Shown here one piece after another: positions 4,316 to 8,111 of a DNA stretch of 8,111 bases. Under the pieces are notes generated by a model. It had not been told where the DNA came from. It searched no databases and saw only the letters and a list, made by a program, of their open reading frames with translations. Numbering within the stretch: position 1 is the stretch's first letter; each line of letters begins with the position of its first letter. The stretch spans positions 1 to 8,111 of the forward strand of contig MGMT01000092.1 in the NCBI GenBank assembly GCA_001796525.1. The letters run 5' to 3'. Source of the DNA: Chloroflexi bacterium RBG_13_51_52. GTDB taxonomy: Bacteria; Chloroflexota; Dehalococcoidia; Dehalococcoidales; RBG-16-60-22. Position numbers and translations under genes: made by a program.

Positions 4316-4840
4316 ATGGATGTAAAAATATATACCACTCCCACTTGAGGCTACTGCCATCAAGCCAAGAGCTTTCTTGGCCAGCTTGGAGTTCAGTTCG
4401 AGGAATACGATGTATCCCGCGACCGCGCCGCGGCGGAAGAAATGGTTAATCTGACCGGCCAGATGGGCGTGCCTGTTATCGTTATTAACGGTGAGACTGT
4501 TATCGGTTTCGACCGTACCCGGATTCGTGAGTTGTTGACATCCGGTGATGCCTCGCAAAAACCGGTCCGTTTCGGTCTGAAAATCGCCGATGCTGAAAAA
4601 GCAGCCGCGCAAATGGGTTTAACTCCTGTTCCCGGCGCCATTATCGGAGAAGTTCTTCCCGGCTTTCTGGGAGAAAAGGCTGGACTTAAAGAGGGAGATA
4701 TTGTCACCGGCATTAACGGTGGCGGCGTTAAAAACTCGGCGGATATGGAAAAGACATTAGCCGCGCTTAAATCCGGCGATATCGTAACCATCCTCTTCCT
4801 GCGCAGCGGCAAGACGAAAAAGTCCGAGATTGTGGTATAG
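4316..4840 (+). CDS. Selenocysteine-containing glutaredoxin-like protein fused to a PDZ domain (UGA 4346-4348 read as Sec)
   Basis: Read from ATG 4316 (GGGG at 4305-4308, seven bases upstream) to TAG 4838-4840, with the in-frame TGA at 4346-4348 as selenocysteine, this is a 174-residue protein. Residues 1-75 form a glutaredoxin/NrdH-like thioredoxin fold: strand VKIYTTPT, active site U11-G-Y-C14, helix HQAKSFLGQLG, strand VQFEEYDV, cis-proline loop GQMGVPVIVINGE (Pro53), then VIGFDRTRIRELL. Sec stands at the nucleophilic first cysteine; Cys14 is the resolving residue and the only cysteine. Residues 84-174 are a PDZ domain of HtrA/site-2-protease type (GAIIGEVLPG, EKAGLKEGDIVTGING, SGDIVTILFLRSGK). 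There is no signal peptide or membrane helix, so it should act in the cytoplasm, the PDZ part probably choosing a client C-terminus or peptide. A conventional reading starts at Met43 (4442) and loses the active site. A nonsense mutation is the main alternative, but the stem-loop after the TGA and the intact frame favour Sec. Confidence 0.87.
4346..4381 (+). promoter_or_regulatory. Bacterial SECIS-like element: UGA codon plus downstream stem-loop
   Basis: The Sec UGA (4346-4348) is followed after 15 bases by a perfect hairpin: GCCAAGA (4364-4370), loop GCUU (4371-4374), UCUUGGC (4375-4381). The loop begins 22 bases after the UGA and its first base is G, which fits the general description of bacterial SECIS elements (apical loop roughly 16-37 bases from the UGA, a G in the first two loop bases). 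CAA (4361-4363) can pair with UUG (4386-4388) below a four-base bulge. It lies within the coding sequence, as bacterial SECIS elements do, and should bind SelB. Confidence 0.78.
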
Positions 4841-4868
4841 AACTCTTACATAAGATAATATAAAAATC

Positions 4869-4897
4869 AGGGGGGCGTTAGCCCCCCTTTCCTTTTC
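4869..4897 (+). terminator. Intrinsic-type terminator after the Sec-glutaredoxin gene
   Basis: AGGGGGGC (4869-4876) pairs perfectly with GCCCCCCT (4881-4888) across loop GTTA, followed by the pyrimidine-rich TTTCCTTTT. It lies 28 bases past the stop codon at 4840. The tail is interrupted by C bases, so efficiency is uncertain, but position and stem are right. Confidence 0.65.
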
Positions 4898-4900
4898 CCC

Positions 4901-4947
4901 GTCATTGCGAGTCCATCCCGACCGTAGTCGGGAGGCGTGGCAATCTC
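4901..4947. repeat. Dispersed hairpin repeat, GTCATTGCGAG ... CGTGGCAATCTC type
   Basis: The ends contain ATTGC (4904-4908) and GCAAT (4940-4944) as inverted copies. Inside, TCCCGAC (4916-4922) and GTCGGGA (4927-4933) form a perfect 7-bp stem with loop CGTA. I recall similar GTCATTGCGAG/GTGGCAATC elements as common extragenic repeats in several anaerobe genomes; copy number here cannot be seen. Confidence 0.65.
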
Positions 4948-4970
4948 TATCTCCGTCTTATTATGATATC

Positions 4971-4990
4971 ATTCCAGCGCAGGCTGGAAT
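4971..4990. repeat. Dispersed hairpin repeat, ATTCCAGC/GCTGGAAT type
   Basis: ATTCCAGC (4971-4978) and GCTGGAAT (4983-4990) are perfect 8-bp inverted arms around loop GCAG. This resembles a second widespread extragenic repeat type. No T-run follows, so it is not a plain terminator. Confidence 0.65.
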
Positions 4991-5029
4991 CCATCCCCTT
5001 CCAGTCTACCCCTTTCCTTTTCCCCCTAA

Positions 5030-5071
5030 AAAAACCGCTCATGATGAGCCTGTCGAACCATAACGGTTTTT
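5030..5071. terminator. Bidirectional terminator-like hairpin built on a third repeat type
   Basis: AAAAACCG (5030-5037) pairs with CGGTTTTT (5064-5071). Plus-strand transcripts end the stem in a T-run, and minus-strand transcripts end in the complement of the A-run 5028-5034, so it could stop RNA polymerase both ways. The interior holds the palindrome CTCAT-G-ATGAG (5038-5048) and GAGCCTGTCGAACCAT (5046-5061). On the minus strand this reads ATGGTTCGACAGGCTC, a repeat I recall from many anaerobe genomes. Confidence 0.55.
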
Positions 5072-5119
5072 ATCCCTCCCATAGCTTCAACTCCCCATTT
5101 GTTGTAAGATATAAATGAT

Positions 5120-6283
5120 ATGGCTGGAAAAGTAAAACGACTCGCCGTGCTGGGCTCCACCGGCTCCATCGGACGGCAAACGCTGGATATCGTTCGGACT
5201 ATGCCGGAGCGCTTTAGCATCACCGGGCTGGCTGCCGGTAAAAACCTCGCTTTGCTTTCCGACCAGGCTAGGGAATTCAAGCCCGAATTTATCAGCTACG
5301 CCGAATCAAAGGGTAATAATAAAGCGGCGCGTGACCGTTTGGCTGTTTTGGACTGTAAATACCTCCCCCTTGAAGAAATGGCTGCCCTCGATAATGCGGA
5401 TATTATCGTTATCGCTACCTCCGGCATCGCCGGACTGGGCGCTGTTTTAGCCGCCGTCAGAGCCGGCAAGACTATCGCTCTCGCTAATAAAGAGTCGCTC
5501 GTGGCGGCGGGTGAAATCATTACCGCCGCAGCCAAAAAAAATAAAGCCCGTATCCTCCCCGTGGACAGCGAGCACAGCGCTATCTGGCAGTGCCTCAACG
5601 GGGAGAAACAGCCGCCCCGCCGCATTATTTTAACCGCTTCCGGCGGTCCCTTTCGTGATTACTCGCCGGAGCAAATGGCTGGCATTACCGTCGCGCAGGC
5701 GCTGGCTCATCCCTCCTGGAAGATGGGTCAAAAAGTCACCATCGATTCGGCTACCCTGATGAATAAAGGCCTTGAGGTCATCGAAGCCCACTGGCTGTTT
5801 AATATCTCCGTGGCGGACGTTAAGGTGCTGGTTCATCCTCAAAGCATCGTCCACTCTATGGTGGAATTTATCGATGGCTCCGTTAAAGCCCAGTTGAGCT
5901 TTCCGGATATGCGTCTGCCTATCCAGTACGCCTTGTCTTATCCCGACCGCCTCCCCAATGCCGACCTCCCCTGTCTGGACTGGGATAATTTTCCCAATCT
6001 TGTCTTTGAGCAGCCGGATTCCGCTAAATTTCCCTGCCTCCGCCTGGCTTTAAATGCCGGTAATAAAGGCGGCACTTATCCTGCGGTCCTCTGCGCCGCC
6101 GATGAGGTGGCTGTCGACCTTTTCCTGCAGGAGAAAATAAGCTTTACTGATATCCCCCGTATCGTCGGTCGGGTGCTTGAAAAACATAATAGTGTTACTC
6201 GCCCCTCCCTTGACGATATCATGGCGGCGGATAAATGGGCGCGGCAAACGGCTTTAGGGCTTTTCGGGGGTAAAGTTAAATGA
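5120..6283 (+). CDS. dxr: 1-deoxy-D-xylulose 5-phosphate reductoisomerase (IspC)
   Basis: This 387-residue enzyme of normal length makes 2-C-methyl-D-erythritol 4-phosphate from DXP with NADPH, the committed step of the MEP isoprenoid pathway, in the cytoplasm. The N-terminal Rossmann motif is LGSTGSIGRQTLDIV (GSTGSIG at 12-18). The metal ligands are Asp149 and Glu151 in PVDSEHSA and Glu219 in NKGLEVIEAHW. The substrate-covering loop HPSWKMG (197-203) carries Trp200 and Met202, and VHPQSIVHSMVEF is present. Nothing essential is missing. ATG 5120 gives the usual start a few residues before the first strand, but no Shine-Dalgarno precedes it; AT-rich TAAGATATAAAT lies just upstream and may hold a -10 box. 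It overlaps rseP by four bases (ATGA, 6280-6283), which signals translational coupling. Confidence 0.97.
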   Translation: MAGKVKRLAVLGSTGSIGRQTLDIVRTMPERFSITGLAAGKNLALLSDQAREFKPEFISYAESKGNNKAARDRLAVLDCKYLPLEEMAALDNADIIVIATSGIAGLGAVLAAVRAGKTIALANKESLVAAGEIITAAAKKNKARILPVDSEHSAIWQCLNGEKQPPRRIILTASGGPFRDYSPEQMAGITVAQALAHPSWKMGQKVTIDSATLMNKGLEVIEAHWLFNISVADVKVLVHPQSIVHSMVEFIDGSVKAQLSFPDMRLPIQYALSYPDRLPNADLPCLDWDNFPNLVFEQPDSAKFPCLRLALNAGNKGGTYPAVLCAADEVAVDLFLQEKISFTDIPRIVGRVLEKHNSVTRPSLDDIMAADKWARQTALGLFGGKVK

Positions 6284-7338
6284 TACTCACGATAGTCATC
6301 GGTATCGTTGTCCTTTCCGTGCTCATTCTCGCCCACGAGTTCGGCCACTTTATCGCGGCTAAAGCTACCGGCTGCTGGGTGGAAGAGTTCGGCATCGGTT
6401 TCCCGCCGCGTCTTTACGGGAAAAAGATCGGCGAAACGATATATTCCATCAACTGGATACCCTTCGGCGGCTTTAATAAAATCTCCGGAGAAGTCGACCC
6501 CACTGACCCCAGGGCTTTAGCTGCTCGTAAATACTGGGTGCGGTTTTTGGTTATCAGCGGCGGCATCATCATGAACCTGATTTTGCCGTTTATCTTGATG
6601 TCCGTCGCCTACATGGTCCCCCACAATATCGTCAAAGAGGATGTTGTGGTGCAGGAGGTGGCTGCTGAATCCCCGGCGGAACTGGCCGGCGTAAGGGCTG
6701 GCGACACTATCTTGAGTGTAAACGGTAAGCCCGTTGAGAGTCGGGTGGTTCTTGCCCGGGAGATTCAAATGAACTTGGGTGGTCTGATTACCGTGGAACT
6801 CCGGCACGCTGATGCCACCACCGAAACGGTCAGCCTCTCGCCCCGCTGGAAGCCCCCGGAAGGGCAGGGGGCTATCGGTATTGAATACCAATCCGGCGAC
6901 TTCGTTATCGCATCTGAAAGTCTGCCTTTCTGGGAGGCTATTCCCCGCGGTGTTGTTGAGGTTTGGAACACGCTGATTTTATATAAGAATGGAATAATCG
7001 GTATAATAACTGGAAACGTACCTTTCCAGTTAGTTGGGCCGGTCGCGGTTGTGCAGATTGCTGGAGAGGCAGCCCAAACGGGCATAAGTCCTATATTAGA
7101 GTTAGTTGCTGTTATCAGCATCGCTTTGGGTTTTACACAGCTTTTACCGCTTCCTGCTCTGGACGGCGGTCGGCTGCTCTTTCTCTTTATCGAGTGGATA
7201 CGCGGCGGCAAGCGCGTTTCCCCTAAAGTCGAAACGCTTATTCACTCCATCGGATTTGTTGTTTTTCTTTGTATTATGCTGCTAATTACTTATCAGGATA
7301 TCGCCCGCTGGATTAGCGGAGGGAGTATCTTGCCATGA
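6280..7338 (+). CDS. rseP: RseP-type site-2 metalloprotease (RIP zinc protease)
   Basis: This is a 352-residue integral-membrane zinc protease that cuts substrates within the membrane. The first membrane helix carries the zinc motif HEFGH (His19, Glu20, His23). The following segment VEEFGIGFPPRLYGKK and the GGF-containing loop are typical of the family. A further helix lies near 88-110 (FLVISGGIIMNLILPFILM). One PDZ domain (about 120-190: AAESPAELAGVRAGDTILSVNG) follows, fewer than the two of E. coli RseP but usual for many Gram-positive-type and Chloroflexi members. The third zinc ligand lies in LPALDGGR (Asp295), and a last helix is near 322-338. Its natural substrate, such as an anti-sigma factor or a signal-peptide remnant, is not visible here. 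It overlaps both dxr and ispG by four bases, so the three are one operon. Confidence 0.94.
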   Translation: MILTIVIGIVVLSVLILAHEFGHFIAAKATGCWVEEFGIGFPPRLYGKKIGETIYSINWIPFGGFNKISGEVDPTDPRALAARKYWVRFLVISGGIIMNLILPFILMSVAYMVPHNIVKEDVVVQEVAAESPAELAGVRAGDTILSVNGKPVESRVVLAREIQMNLGGLITVELRHADATTETVSLSPRWKPPEGQGAIGIEYQSGDFVIASESLPFWEAIPRGVVEVWNTLILYKNGIIGIITGNVPFQLVGPVAVVQIAGEAAQTGISPILELVAVISIALGFTQLLPLPALDGGRLLFLFIEWIRGGKRVSPKVETLIHSIGFVVFLCIMLLITYQDIARWISGGSILP

Positions 7339-8111
7339 TGCCTCGACGTATCAGTAAAGCAATAAAAATCGGCGGCGTTACCGTCGGCGGCGGCGCGCCC
7401 GTTGTCGTGCAGTCCATGACCAAGACCGATACCCGCGATGTTAAGGCTACCGTCCGCCAGGTAAAACAGCTTGAGGAAGTCGGTTGTGAAATCGTACGTC
7501 TCGCCGTCCCGGATGCCGCAGCCGCCCGCGCTTTAGTTGACATAAAGAAGAAGACGAAAGTGCCTCTCGTCGCTGATATCCACTTCGACTATCGGTTAGC
7601 TTTAATGGCGCTGGAAGCCGGCGTTGACGGACTCCGCCTTAATCCCGGCAACATCGGCGAGACGGACAAGGTGAAAAAGGTAGCTTTAGCCGCTAAAGAG
7701 CGGGGAGTGCCCATCCGCATCGGGCTTAATGCCGGCAGCTTGCCCAAAACAGATAACCCAAATCTTAACGTTGCCGAAAGAATGGTCGCCGCCGCTTTAG
7801 AGCAGATAAAGCTGTTGGAAAGTCTGGACTTCGACCTCATAAAAGTGTCTTTAAAAGCTTTCGATGTCCCCACCACCGTCGCCGCCTACCGCTCTATCGC
7901 CGAGAAAATACCTTATCCCCTCCACATAGGCATCACCGAGGCGGGAACACCCCGTACGGGCATTATACGCAGTGCTGTGGGTATCGGGACGCTGCTCTGG
8001 CTCGGCATCGGCGATACTATCCGCGTCTCTTTAACCGCCCCACCCCGCGAAGAAGTCTTCGCCGCCTACGAGATATTGAAAAGCCTCGACCTCCGTCAGC
8101 GCGGGCCCGTC
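7335..8111 (+). CDS. ispG: 4-hydroxy-3-methylbut-2-enyl diphosphate synthase (flavodoxin/ferredoxin type), 3' end missing
   Basis: The frame is open from ATG 7335 to the right edge: 259 residues without a stop. IspG (GcpE) converts 2-C-methyl-erythritol 2,4-cyclodiphosphate to HMBPP, a late MEP-pathway step, using a [4Fe-4S] cluster and electrons from ferredoxin or flavodoxin. Family signatures run in order along a TIM barrel: VVVQSMTKTDTRDV, GCEIVRLAVPD, VPLVADIHFDYRLAL, GLRLNPGNIG, IRIGLNAGSLP, LHIGITEAGTP, IGIGTLLWLGIGDTIRVSL and TAPPREEV. The window ends at LRQRGPV, just before the expected C-terminal cluster domain with its three cysteines, so those ligands cannot be checked. The start overlaps the rseP stop (ATGA, 7335-7338); the second ATG at 7338 is possible too. 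The ferredoxin at 3640 is a conceivable electron donor, but that is only inference. Confidence 0.96.
   Translation, partial: MMPRRISKAIKIGGVTVGGGAPVVVQSMTKTDTRDVKATVRQVKQLEEVGCEIVRLAVPDAAAARALVDIKKKTKVPLVADIHFDYRLALMALEAGVDGLRLNPGNIGETDKVKKVALAAKERGVPIRIGLNAGSLPKTDNPNLNVAERMVAAALEQIKLLESLDFDLIKVSLKAFDVPTTVAAYRSIAEKIPYPLHIGITEAGTPRTGIIRSAVGIGTLLWLGIGDTIRVSLTAPPREEVFAAYEILKSLDLRQRGPV

Noticed and set aside
4346..4348. Genome-wide recoding of TGA (as Trp or Gly)
   Set aside because: TGA ends the genes at 2774, 3575, 4298, 6283 and 7338 at sensible protein lengths, two of them in ATGA overlaps, so TGA is a normal stop here.
4118..4812. Two overlapping minus-strand frames opposite the selenoprotein region
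   Set aside because: They are shadows of the plus-strand genes; neither has a ribosome site or motif, and the plus-strand reading gives clear glutaredoxin and PDZ folds.
4316..4840. Reading the locus as a pseudogene with a nonsense mutation
   Set aside because: The only defect is one TGA at the exact catalytic Cys position, with a SECIS-like hairpin behind it and a clean frame on both sides. A decayed gene would be expected to show other damage. It remains the main alternative.
4442..4840. A 132-residue protein starting at ATG 4442
   Set aside because: It would begin inside the thioredoxin fold, without its first strand, active site and first helix, and there is no good ribosome site before it.
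4860..5119. A CRISPR array among the repeats
   Set aside because: The repeats are three different hairpins, each present once, with no regular spacers.

Overview
The window looks like chromosomal DNA of an anaerobic bacterium, most likely an uncultured member of the Dehalococcoidia (Chloroflexi). This placement is an inference. It rests on the dxr-rseP-ispG gene order as I recall it from Dehalococcoides, a mix of short conserved proteins, a [4Fe-4S] ferredoxin, and dispersed hairpin repeats of types I associate with such genomes. No rRNA, tRNA, CRISPR array, transposase or phage gene is visible.

Layout. 2-208: 3' end of a cupin-domain gene. 226-1011 (minus strand, convergent): a TIM-barrel-like protein of unknown function with an acidic tail. 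1012-1396: a gene-free stretch with two hairpin repeats. 1397-1594: a 65-residue unknown protein. 1760-2774: a two-gene signalling unit, a stand-alone histidine-kinase dimerisation/phosphoacceptor domain without an ATPase domain followed by an OmpR/PhoB-type response regulator; its promoter geometry suggests a leaderless transcript. 2904-3575: a Crp/Fnr-family regulator behind an extended -10 promoter. 3640-3852: a 2[4Fe-4S] ferredoxin. 4056-4840: a pair made of a small zinc-ribbon-like protein and a redox protein. 4869-5071: a terminator and three kinds of dispersed repeat. 5120-8111: the isoprenoid (MEP pathway) cluster dxr, rseP and ispG, joined by 4-base ATGA overlaps, with ispG cut by the window edge.

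The main discovery is at 4316-4840. A conventional ORF call starts at 4442 and yields a headless protein. Read from ATG 4316, the frame has one in-frame TGA (4346-4348), exactly where a glutaredoxin carries the first cysteine of its CxxC active site (TPT-U-GYC). A perfect 7-bp stem with a GCUU loop follows 15 bases after the TGA, matching the general form of a bacterial SECIS element. At least five neighbouring genes use TGA as a true stop. The best reading is a 174-residue selenoprotein, a Sec-containing glutaredoxin/NrdH-like domain fused to a C-terminal PDZ domain and apparently cytoplasmic. It may share a transcript with the zinc-ribbon protein just upstream.

Functionally, the middle of the window gathers sensing and redox genes (phosphotransfer domain, response regulator, Crp/Fnr regulator, ferredoxin, Sec-glutaredoxin-PDZ). 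The right end is housekeeping isoprenoid synthesis plus a membrane protease.
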